Source: an uncultured Prevotella sp. (GTDB taxonomy: Bacteria > Bacteroidota > Bacteroidia > Bacteroidales > Bacteroidaceae). Taken from it: a stretch of DNA of 8,040 bases. The stretch covers positions 1 through 8,040 of the forward strand of contig CALCVP010000055.1 in the NCBI GenBank assembly GCA_937907705.1, in the 5' to 3' direction. The notes beneath the pieces were generated by a model, which worked only from the letters and a program-made list of their open reading frames with translations, was not told where the DNA came from and searched no databases. Positions 1-5,873 of the stretch are shown in pieces (position 1 is the stretch's first letter; every line of letters starts with the position of its first letter). A program made the position numbers and the translations under genes.

Positions 1-95
1 ACCAAAACGCTTAGGAAAGTGAGCTAAATTTGGTACAACGAACTGGACACCCTACAAAATAATGATTGGAACGAAATAATCATAGTTTTCGTGTG

Positions 96-103
96 CAAAT
101 ATA
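96..103 (-). promoter_or_regulatory. Possible leftward -7 box (TATATTTG)
   Basis: Read on the minus strand this is TATATTTGCA, matching the Bacteroidetes -7 consensus TAnnTTTG plus the CA that follows the other boxes in this window. No TTTG is found at the expected -33 position about 20 bases upstream, and no full-length leftward gene is visible before the window edge, so this is a weak call. Confidence 0.3.
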
Positions 104-124
104 AACAGCTGTAATTTATATAGT

Positions 125-144
125 TAGCTGTATATTTACAGCTA
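125..144. repeat. 8-bp perfect inverted repeat (small hairpin)
   Basis: TAGCTGTA (125-132) and TACAGCTA (137-144) are perfect reverse complements separated by a four-base loop. It is the tightest of several AGCTGT-containing repeats between 105 and 222. No T-tract follows, so it does not look like a simple intrinsic terminator. Confidence 0.5.
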
Positions 145-187
145 TTGTGCAATTTATACCTGTCAAAAAGCTGTGCTTTATTTTTGT

Positions 188-221
188 AAAGCTATGCTTT
201 TCGGAGTAAACGCATAGCTTT
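188..221. repeat. 10-bp perfect inverted repeat (hairpin)
   Basis: AAAGCTATGC (188-197) and GCATAGCTTT (212-221) are perfect reverse complements. After one mismatch (198/211) three more pairs (199-201 with 208-210) leave a six-base loop. The transcript of either strand could fold here. The plus-strand copy lacks a following run of T, so termination is not obvious. Confidence 0.55.
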
Positions 222-262
222 GAAATATTGAAAACAAGGGTTTTTAGCGTCAGAAACTGCGC

Positions 263-297
263 TTTATCTGTTTAAAAGCATTGTAATTGCAGATAAA
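263..297. repeat. 8-bp perfect inverted repeat
   Basis: TTTATCTG (263-270) and CAGATAAA (290-297) are perfect reverse complements with a 19-base loop. A second small dyad, GACT/AGTC, lies just downstream at about 299-312. The role is unknown. Confidence 0.4.
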
Positions 298-496
298 AGA
301 CTGTATAAAGTCCTGCTACAGCTCGGAAAACATATAGTTTTTATCTATTTTGAGATTTTTGATTGTAAAATATTTTACTTACACACTGTATGAAAATAGT
401 CTGGAAAAAGTAAGCACTATTTAAATACTAAGGTGTGACAGAATACATAAGTTTGCTGGTTACGTGTAGGCTACGTTAATAAAAAATGAAATAATA

Positions 497-528
497 TTTG
501 GTTTTAACATGTAAAAAGAATATCTTTG
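497..528 (+). promoter_or_regulatory. Promoter of manC (TTTG-N20-TATCTTTG)
   Basis: TTTG at 497-500 and TATCTTTG at 521-528 match the Bacteroidetes primary sigma factor consensus (-33 TTTG, -7 TAnnTTTG) exactly, with a 20-base spacer. Transcription should begin a few bases after 528, giving a leader of roughly 60 bases before the ATG at 595. Confidence 0.75.
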
Positions 529-594
529 CAAGTGTAATCAACACTTATATGTTGCCTTTATTTGAATATTTTTAATGAAACCAAAATTAAATGT

Positions 595-1662
595 ATGGCT
601 TATATAAATAATCATTTAGTTATCATGGCAGGTGGCGTAGGAAGTCGCTTTTGGCCTATGAGCACAGCAGAAAAACCAAAGCAGTTCATTGATGTACTTG
701 GCATCGGACGCTCACTTTTACAATTGACATTTGATAGGTTTGAAGGTGTATGTCCACCAGAAAATGTTTGGGTTGTTACAAATCAGCATTACAAAGGGAT
801 TGTAAAAGAGCAACTGCCGGAAATTCCGGAAACTAACATATTGTGTGAGCCATGCAGAAGAAATACAGCGCCTTGCATAGCCTATGTTAGCTGGCGCATT
901 AAGAGTAAAGACAAAAATGCCAACATAGTAGTTTCACCAAGTGACCATATTGTCATGAATAGTGAAGAGTTCAGGCGCGTTATTTGTCAATGCCTTAATT
1001 TTACCAATGAAACCGACGCTATCGTAACTTTGGGAATGAAACCGAATAGGCCTGAGACAGGATATGGGTATATTCAGGCCGATTTGTCTTCTTCATCCCC
1101 AAGAAACAAGGAAATATTTAGAGTAGACTCTTTCCGGGAAAAACCCGATTTTGCTACAGCGGAGAAATATATCAAAAATAAAAGTTATTTTTGGAATTCC
1201 GGTATTTTTATTTGGAGTGTAAATACAATAGTAAATGCATTCAGAGTATATCAGCCCGCTATCAGCAAGATTTTTGAGAGCTTACTTCCTATATATGGAA
1301 CTCCACAAGAGCAAGAAGAAATAGACAAAAGATTTCCTGAATGCGAAAGCATATCTGTAGATTATGCTATCATGGAAAAGGCTGAAGAGATTTTCGTGTG
1401 CCCCGCAGATTTCGGATGGAGCGATTTGGGAACATGGGGTTCATTATTGACGCATACTAAAAAAGACCTGTATGGCAATGGCGTTATTGGTTCCAACATC
1501 GCATTATATGATACACATAATACAATTGTACATATATTTAATAAGAAAAAAGTTGTAATACAAGGTCTTGAAAATTATATTGTTGCAGAAGAGGATGACA
1601 AATTACTGATTTGCAAGCTTAGTGAAGAACAAAGAATCAAGCAATTTACCGAAGAAAAATAG
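595..1662 (+). CDS. manC: Mannose-1-phosphate guanylyltransferase (GDP-mannose pyrophosphorylase)
   Basis: This cytoplasmic nucleotidyltransferase makes GDP-mannose from GTP and mannose-1-phosphate, feeding capsule, exopolysaccharide and GDP-fucose synthesis. Counting from ATG 595 (355 aa), the nucleotide-binding loop is G13-G14-V-G-S-R18-F-W-P, followed by PKQF (28-31). SPSDH with the metal-site aspartate D117 follows, then FREKP (180-184) and WNSGIF from W200. It is the short, single-domain form; the ManC/AlgA type with a C-terminal cupin isomerase domain is about 470-480 aa, and no such domain is present. The reading frame stays open back to a TTG at 562. I prefer ATG 595 because the extra 11 residues are not expected from the family and an A/T-rich stretch precedes this ATG. 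The loop reads GSRFWP rather than the classical GTRLWP, which is common in Bacteroidales as I recall. It appears monocistronic, with its own promoter. Confidence 0.93.
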   Translation: MAYINNHLVIMAGGVGSRFWPMSTAEKPKQFIDVLGIGRSLLQLTFDRFEGVCPPENVWVVTNQHYKGIVKEQLPEIPETNILCEPCRRNTAPCIAYVSWRIKSKDKNANIVVSPSDHIVMNSEEFRRVICQCLNFTNETDAIVTLGMKPNRPETGYGYIQADLSSSSPRNKEIFRVDSFREKPDFATAEKYIKNKSYFWNSGIFIWSVNTIVNAFRVYQPAISKIFESLLPIYGTPQEQEEIDKRFPECESISVDYAIMEKAEEIFVCPADFGWSDLGTWGSLLTHTKKDLYGNGVIGSNIALYDTHNTIVHIFNKKKVVIQGLENYIVAEEDDKLLICKLSEEQRIKQFTEEK

Positions 1663-1689
1663 ATTTGATCAGAACTAAGTTAGAAAGGA

Positions 1690-1703
1690 TAGCTTATAAG
1701 CTA
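1690..1703. repeat. 14-bp perfect palindrome
   Basis: TAGCTTATAAGCTA is a perfect seven-plus-seven palindrome 27 bases after the manC stop. No T-tract follows it, so it is not a typical terminator. It could be a protein-binding dyad or a small hairpin protecting the 3' end of the manC transcript. Confidence 0.4.
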
Positions 1704-1848
1704 AGCAATAGACCGGAAAGTTAAAGCATATTATTTGATTCTGTAATTACTTTTAGGTCAAATTGTTACAGTAAAACAGCATTAATAATTATTTAAGACT
1801 TAAAAAGTGGTCATAAAAGGGTTGTAATCTAAAAAAAAACAGAATAAA

Positions 1849-1880
1849 TTTTTATATGCCGTTAAAAACTTGTATATTTG
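1849..1880 (+). promoter_or_regulatory. Promoter of the HU-smORF-rng operon
   Basis: TATATTTG at 1873-1880 is an exact TAnnTTTG -7 box. TTTT at 1849-1852 lies exactly 20 bases upstream, one mismatch from the TTTG -33 box. Transcription starting a few bases beyond 1880 leaves a leader of about 30 bases before ATG 1917. The box ends in the TTG that would otherwise look like an upstream start codon. I see no comparable promoter before rng, which suggests one transcript for the three genes. Confidence 0.65.
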
Positions 1881-1916
1881 CAAGCCCAAAATAAAAAGCA
1901 AAAAGAAATTAAGAAA

Positions 1917-2219
1917 ATGACGAAGGCAGATATAATTGAAGAAATTGTAATCTCAACCGGTATTGCAAAGAAAGATGTATCGGCAACAGTTGAAGCATTT
2001 ATGGAAACCATAAAACAGAGCTTGCTTGATAAAAAAGAAAATGTGTATTTAAGAGGTTTTGGAAGTTTCGTAGTGAAACATAGAGCAGAAAAGACAGCTC
2101 GAAACATATCAAAAAATACTACGATGATTATTGCAGCCCATGATTTCCCAAGTTTTAAGCCCGCAAAGAGTTTTATTTTACGAATGAAGGGTGAGGAAGT
2201 TGTTGACGATAACGATTAA
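1917..2219 (+). CDS. HU-family DNA-binding protein (divergent, Bacteroidetes type)
   Basis: This is a small nucleoid protein of the HU/IHF family, expected to bind DNA as a dimer and bend or compact it. From ATG 1917 it is 100 aa, slightly longer than the usual 90. The N-terminal helices are residues 1-40 (MTKADIIEEI...). The family signature RGFGSF is at 46-51 and the beta-arm follows at 52-80. The C-terminal helix starts near FKPAKSF (80-86), and a short acidic tail ends in DDND. The arm tip reads RNISKNT, where canonical HU has RNPQTG; the intercalating proline is replaced by I64. The frame is open to a TTG at 1878, but that codon lies inside the promoter -7 box, so the upstream start is rejected. 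It is the first gene of a probable operon with the 29-aa protein (50-base gap) and rng. Confidence 0.9.
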   Translation: MTKADIIEEIVISTGIAKKDVSATVEAFMETIKQSLLDKKENVYLRGFGSFVVKHRAEKTARNISKNTTMIIAAHDFPSFKPAKSFILRMKGEEVVDDND

Positions 2220-2269
2220 TAGAAGATTTTTAATAAACATTATATTCAACATTTTAAAATTTTAAAGCT

Positions 2270-2359
2270 ATGCCAAGCGGTAAAAAGAAAAAAGGCCACA
2301 AGATGGCTACACACAAGCGTAAAAAAAGATTAAGAAAGAACAGACATAAGAGTAAGTAA
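2270..2359 (+). CDS. 29-aa highly basic protein, possible COX24/mS38-like ribosomal factor
   Basis: This short frame begins ATG-CCA-AGC-GGT and ends TAA. Of 29 residues, 11 are Lys, 4 Arg and 3 His, and none is acidic. Key segments are SGKKKK (3-8), HKMATHKRKKRLRKNRH (10-26) and a final KSK. The pattern KM-x2-HKRKKRLRKNR resembles the AURKAIP1/COX24 C-terminal domain found in mitoribosomal protein mS38. Short bacterial proteins of this kind are annotated with that domain, and a basic peptide in this position is familiar from other Bacteroidales. Both points are from memory. It lies 50 bases after the HU gene and 95 bases before rng, preceded by an A/T-rich leader. A role on rRNA or the ribosome is inference. 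A nucleic-acid-binding partner of HU or RNase G is an alternative. Confidence 0.8.
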   Translation: MPSGKKKKGHKMATHKRKKRLRKNRHKSK

Positions 2360-2384
2360 ATTCTAATCTGAGTTTGTTCTAAAC

Positions 2385-2430
2385 CAAAGGACATATCTGA
2401 GTCTATATAATAGTTCGGATATGCCCTTTG
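2385..2430 (+). promoter_or_regulatory. Hairpin in the rng leader
   Basis: CAAAGG (2385-2390) pairs with CCTTTG (2425-2430). After one A/C mismatch, CATATCTGA (2392-2400) pairs with TCGGATATG (2415-2423), including one G-U pair. That gives 15 pairs, with a TATTATT stretch following. It sits 25 bases after the smORF stop and 24 bases before rng. It may be a leaky terminator that lowers rng expression relative to HU, or a cleavage or control site for RNase G on its own mRNA. The structure is clear; the function is inferred. Confidence 0.55.
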
Positions 2431-2454
2431 TATTATTAACTAAGTACAAAATGA

Positions 2455-4035
2455 ATGGAAATGACCAGCGAAGTCGTAATTGATGTCCAGCAGAAAGAGA
2501 TTTCGATTGCCCTGCTGGAGGACAAAAATCTGGTAGAGTATCAAACAGAACAGCGTTCAGCTTCGTTCTCTGTCGGAAATATCTACATGGCAAAAGTAAA
2601 AAAAATAATGCCAGGCTTGAATGCTTGTTTTGTAGATGTAGGATACGAGCGTGATGCCTTTCTTCATTATCTTGACTTAGGAAGCCAATTTGACTCTTAC
2701 GAGAAGTATTTAAAACAAGTAGCAAGTGATAAGAAAAAGTTGTTCCCTTTTTCCAAAGCTACACATTTGCCCGACCTGCGAAAGGATGGAAGCATACAGA
2801 ATACACTAAAGGTAGGACAAGAGGTATTGGTTCAAATAGTAAAAGAGCCTATTTCAACCAAAGGACCTCGTTTGACAGGCGAATTAAGTTTTGCCGGACG
2901 GTATTTGGTCTTGATTCCTTTTAATGACAAAGTTTCTGTATCTTCTAAAATCAAGAGTGGGGAGGAACGTGCCCGTCTTAAGCAACTTATCAACAGTATA
3001 AAGCCTAAGAATTTTGGCGTTATTGTAAGAACTGTTGCGGAAGGAAAGCGTGTTGCAGAACTTGATATGGAATTGAAAACGTTGTTGAAACGTTGGGAAA
3101 ATGCTATTGTCAAAGTACAAAAAACAGATAAAAGACCTCAACTCGTCTATGAAGAAACAAGTAGAGTTGTAGCGTTGTTAAGAGATTTGTTTAATCCATC
3201 GTACGAAAATATTTACATTAATGACGAGGAGATTTATAAAGAAGTAAAACACTATGTTTCTTTAATAGCCCCAGAAAAGGCAAACATAGTGAAGATGTAT
3301 ACAGGAACTGTTCCTATCTTTGACAATTTTAATATTACAAAACAAATAAAATCAAGTTTTGGCAAGATTGTTAACTATAAACATGGTGCTTATTTGATTA
3401 TAGAACACACAGAAGCATTGCATGTGGTGGATGTTAACAGTGGAAATAGAACACGTTCTGCTAATGGACAGGAAGCGAATGCCCTTGATGTTAATTTAGG
3501 TGCTGCCGATGAGCTTGCAAGGCAATTAAGGCTGCGCGATATGGGAGGAATTATAGTCGTAGACTTTATTGATATGAATCTGGCAGAAGACAGACAACTC
3601 TTATATGAGCGCATGTGCAAGAATATGCAGAAAGATAGGGCTCGCCATAACATCTTGCCATTGAGCAAGTTCGGATTAATGCAGATTACACGTCAGAGGG
3701 TTAGACCTGCCATGGATGTAAATGTAGAAGAAGCATGCCCTACTTGTTTTGGAACTGGAAAAATAAAGGCCAGTGTATTGTTTGTAGATCAACTCGAAGG
3801 GAAAATAGACAAATTAGTCAATAAGATAGGCATTAAAAATTTTTATCTATATGTTCACCCTTATGTGGCTGCTTATATTAATCAAGGTTTCATTAGCTTG
3901 AAGCGTAAATGGCAGTTTAAATATGGAATGGGTGTTCATATTATTCCATCTCAAAAGTTAGCATTTTTACAATATGAGTTTTTTGATGCTAAGAAGCAAT
4001 TTATTGATATGAAAGAGGAGATGGAAGTAAAATAA
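2455..4035 (+). CDS. rng: Ribonuclease G/E family endoribonuclease
   Basis: This cytoplasmic single-strand-specific endoribonuclease is involved in rRNA 5'-end maturation and mRNA decay. It is 526 aa from ATG 2455. A second in-frame ATG at 2461 gives MTSEVVIDVQ, which matches the start of homologues I recall, so either start is possible. The S1 RNA-binding domain spans about 37-130 (FSVGNIYMAKVKKIMPGLNACF). The catalytic DNase I-like region carries VDVNSG with metal-binding D326 and IVVDFIDM with D370. The Zn-link CPTC (C428, C431) is followed by FGTG. The C-terminal small domain contains HPYVAAYINQG. Length fits RNase G of Bacteroidetes, without the long degradosome scaffold of E. coli RNase E. 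No separate promoter is evident, so transcription from the HU promoter is likely. A strong terminator follows two bases after the stop. Confidence 0.94.
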   Translation: MEMTSEVVIDVQQKEISIALLEDKNLVEYQTEQRSASFSVGNIYMAKVKKIMPGLNACFVDVGYERDAFLHYLDLGSQFDSYEKYLKQVASDKKKLFPFSKATHLPDLRKDGSIQNTLKVGQEVLVQIVKEPISTKGPRLTGELSFAGRYLVLIPFNDKVSVSSKIKSGEERARLKQLINSIKPKNFGVIVRTVAEGKRVAELDMELKTLLKRWENAIVKVQKTDKRPQLVYEETSRVVALLRDLFNPSYENIYINDEEIYKEVKHYVSLIAPEKANIVKMYTGTVPIFDNFNITKQIKSSFGKIVNYKHGAYLIIEHTEALHVVDVNSGNRTRSANGQEANALDVNLGAADELARQLRLRDMGGIIVVDFIDMNLAEDRQLLYERMCKNMQKDRARHNILPLSKFGLMQITRQRVRPAMDVNVEEACPTCFGTGKIKASVLFVDQLEGKIDKLVNKIGIKNFYLYVHPYVAAYINQGFISLKRKWQFKYGMGVHIIPSQKLAFLQYEFFDAKKQFIDMKEEMEVK

Positions 4036-4036
4036 T

Positions 4037-4081
4037 AAAAAGGCTATGTTGAGATGCATATAATCTTTACATAGCCTTTTT
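4037..4081 (+). terminator. Intrinsic terminator after rng
   Basis: AAAAAGGCTATGT (4037-4049) and ACATAGCCTTTTT (4069-4081) form a perfect 13-bp stem, with the T-run forming the end of the descending arm. After a T-T mismatch, GAGAT (4051-4055) can pair with ATCTT (4063-4067), lengthening the hairpin. The A-run and T-run at either end allow it to work in both directions. It closes the HU-smORF-rng unit. Confidence 0.85.
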
Positions 4082-4112
4082 GAACATTACAGCCATAATG
4101 GCTAATAATATA

Positions 4113-4120
4113 TATACTTG
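4113..4120 (+). promoter_or_regulatory. Weak candidate -7 box for dnaB (TATACTTG)
   Basis: TATACTTG differs from TAnnTTTG at one position and has no TTTG at the -33 location. It is the best plus-strand candidate between the rng terminator and dnaB, so dnaB may use a different promoter form or rely on this weak one. Confidence 0.25.
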
Positions 4121-4160
4121 ATAGCAATGCTGATTGCCAAATGATTATATACCACTACTC

Positions 4161-4227
4161 GCAATAGCTCTTCAAAAAACAGGCTAAGCAGTTTTTCGCG
4201 CCAGCCGTTTCATCAACGAACTATTGC
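4161..4227 (+). promoter_or_regulatory. Nested stem-loop in the dnaB leader
   Basis: GCAATAG (4161-4167) pairs with CTATTGC (4221-4227), extended by TTC/GAA (4171-4173 with 4218-4220) across a three-base bulge. Inside it, AAAC and GGCT (4177-4180, 4182-4185) pair with AGCC and GTTT (4203-4210), leaving a loop of T-rich and GCGC sequence. The outer stem ends 19 bases before the dnaB start codon. Long-range stems of this size can arise by chance, so the structure is tentative. Confidence 0.4.
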
Positions 4228-4246
4228 AGGAATAAATCAAGTAATT

Positions 4247-5743
4247 ATGCAAAACAATAAAAATACGATAAAATCAATAGATCATAATTATGCGCATTTA
4301 CAGCCACAGGCGTGTGATATAGAAAGGGTTGTGTTAGGTGCATTAATGATAGATAAAGATGCCTTTTCGGTAGTTAGTGAGATTTTACGCCCAGAAACAT
4401 TTTATGAACCTCGAAACCAAAAGATATTCAAAGCAATACAAACATTAAGTATCGACGAGAATCCTATTGATATAATGACGGTAACTGAGGAGTTAAAACG
4501 TGAAGGAACTTTAACCGATGTAGGTGGACCTGCCTACATAATAGAATTAAGTTCTAATGTTGCTTCTTCTGCCAACATAGAATATCATGCAAAGATTTTG
4601 GCGCAGAAGTTCTTGGCTCGACAGCTTATTTCATTTGCCAGTGTCATAGAGACAAAAGCTTTTGATGATACAGTGGATGTAGACGAGTTGATGCAGGAAG
4701 CAGAGGGCTCGCTTTTTGAACTCTCTCAAAAAAACATGCGCCAAGATTATACTGATATAGATCCTGTAGTCAAGCAAGCAGTGGAAATTCTCCAAAAGGC
4801 TGCTGCCAATAGCGGAGGTCTTACTGGCTTACCGACAGGTTATACCAAACTTGATGATTATACAGCAGGCTGGCAGAAAAGTGATTTGGTTATCATTGCA
4901 GGCCGTCCTGCAATGGGTAAAACTTCATTCGCATTATCGTTAGCTAAAAATATAGCAGTAGATTATAATATACCTATTGCTTTCTTCTCTCTTGAAATGA
5001 ATAACGTGCAATTGGTCAATCGTTTGATTTCCAATGTGTGCGAGATAGAAGGAAAGAAAATTCTGAATGGACAACTTGATAATGATGAATGGGTAAGATT
5101 GGATAAAAATATAGGACGTTTGCAAAAAGCTCCTATCTATATCGATGATACTCCAGGCATGTCTATTTTCGAATTAAGAACCAAAGCTCGCCGTTTAGTA
5201 AGGGAGAAGGGTGTAAAAATAATAATGATAGACTATTTGCAATTAATGAATGCCAGTGGCGCTCGTTTTGGTAGCCGACAGGAAGAGGTCTCTACTATTA
5301 GTCGCTCCCTTAAGAGCTTGGCCAAAGAGCTTGATATTCCAGTATTGGCTTTGTCGCAGTTAAACCGTACCGTAGAAAATCGAGAAGGCGCAGAAGGAAA
5401 GCGCCCACAATTGAGCGACCTTCGTGAGTCTGGAGCAATAGAGCAGGATGCCGATATGGTATTGTTCGTACATCGCCCTGAATATTATAGAATATTTGCA
5501 GATGAAAAAGGAAATGACTTACGTGGTAAAGCTCAGATTATTATAGCAAAGCATCGTAAAGGTGGAACCGGTGATGTATTGTTGACATTCCGAGGGGAAT
5601 ATACACGCTTTGACAATCCAGAGCGGTCTGTCTCTCCTGTGGGTGGCGGTGAAATAATAGGATCCAAAATCAATGGAGATGTTGATACAAATATTCCTCC
5701 TTTTGATGTAAATGGCAGTATTGATGGGCCATTGCCATTTTAA
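4247..5743 (+). CDS. dnaB: Replicative DNA helicase DnaB
   Basis: This hexameric 5'-3' helicase unwinds the chromosome at the replication fork and recruits primase. It is 498 aa, a normal length for Bacteroidetes DnaB. The N-terminal primase-interacting domain spans about 18-120 (DIERVVLGALMIDKDAF). A linker leads to the RecA-like ATPase domain from about 190 (GLTGLPTGYTKLDDYTAGW). Walker A is GRPAMGKTS (219-227), the catalytic glutamate is E250 in SLEM, and Walker B is IIMIDYLQL with D329. The LSQLNR sensor region follows, and KHRKGGTG starts at K435 with arginine-finger residue R437. No intein interrupts the P-loop or other motifs. The tail after about 465 is glycine/aspartate-rich and ends PLPF. 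ATG 4247 is preceded by A/T-rich sequence. Transcription must start downstream of the rng terminator; kdsB follows after a 130-base gap. Confidence 0.97.
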   Translation: MQNNKNTIKSIDHNYAHLQPQACDIERVVLGALMIDKDAFSVVSEILRPETFYEPRNQKIFKAIQTLSIDENPIDIMTVTEELKREGTLTDVGGPAYIIELSSNVASSANIEYHAKILAQKFLARQLISFASVIETKAFDDTVDVDELMQEAEGSLFELSQKNMRQDYTDIDPVVKQAVEILQKAAANSGGLTGLPTGYTKLDDYTAGWQKSDLVIIAGRPAMGKTSFALSLAKNIAVDYNIPIAFFSLEMNNVQLVNRLISNVCEIEGKKILNGQLDNDEWVRLDKNIGRLQKAPIYIDDTPGMSIFELRTKARRLVREKGVKIIMIDYLQLMNASGARFGSRQEEVSTISRSLKSLAKELDIPVLALSQLNRTVENREGAEGKRPQLSDLRESGAIEQDADMVLFVHRPEYYRIFADEKGNDLRGKAQIIIAKHRKGGTGDVLLTFRGEYTRFDNPERSVSPVGGGEIIGSKINGDVDTNIPPFDVNGSIDGPLPF

Positions 5744-5797
5744 TGATAGTCCATTAAATATTGGATTGTTATGAAAAGCAACTAAGCAGCTTGACCG

Positions 5798-5816
5798 ATA
5801 TATATATATAATATAA
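5798..5816. repeat. Short AT dinucleotide tract
   Basis: An (AT)n run interrupted once lies in the 130-base gap between dnaB and kdsB. It is easily melted and could be prone to slippage. No TAnnTTTG box is seen in this gap, so kdsB may be read from the dnaB transcript. Confidence 0.4.
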
Positions 5817-5873
5817 ACTGTACACCTACTTATAATCTGATTTTTATCCGATTAACTTGAAATATTTATTATT

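Larger units (their letters stand above)
1..496. other. Long non-coding stretch rich in inverted repeats
   Basis: I found no convincing coding sequence on either strand in these roughly 500 bases; stops are frequent in all frames. The stretch holds at least three perfect inverted repeats (125-144, 188-221, 263-297) and several copies of an AGCTGT/AGCTAT core followed by T-rich sequence. A TATATTTG box on the minus strand (positions 103-96) could start transcription toward the left edge. It may be the 5' region of a leftward gene outside the window, a degenerate gene remnant, or a small-RNA locus. The sequence does not decide between these. Confidence 0.5.

Noticed and set aside
1..27. Possible C-terminal end of a rightward gene at the left edge
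   Set aside because: All three plus frames reach a stop within nine codons, so nothing can be identified.
24..83. 19-codon leftward reading frame after the minus-strand TATATTTG box
   Set aside because: It is very short and low in information, sits almost at the putative transcription start, and has no recognisable sequence.
179..186. TATTTTTG as a rightward -7 box
   Set aside because: It has no TTTG at the -33 position and no gene close downstream. Such strings are expected by chance in AT-rich DNA.
562..594. TTG start giving manC an 11-residue N-terminal extension
   Set aside because: The extension has no family support, while ATG 595 begins just before the conserved nucleotide-binding loop and has an A/T-rich leader.
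1878..1916. TTG start for the HU gene
   Set aside because: The TTG is the last three bases of the TATATTTG -7 box, so it would lie upstream of the transcription start. ATG 1917 gives the family's normal MTKADI beginning.
2363..2725. 120-codon minus-strand frame overlapping the start of rng
   Set aside because: It is a shadow of the strongly supported rng frame, with irregular composition and no recognisable domain.
4890..5450. Intein or insertion in dnaB
   Set aside because: DnaB is a frequent intein host, but Walker A, Walker B and the downstream motifs are contiguous and the length is normal.
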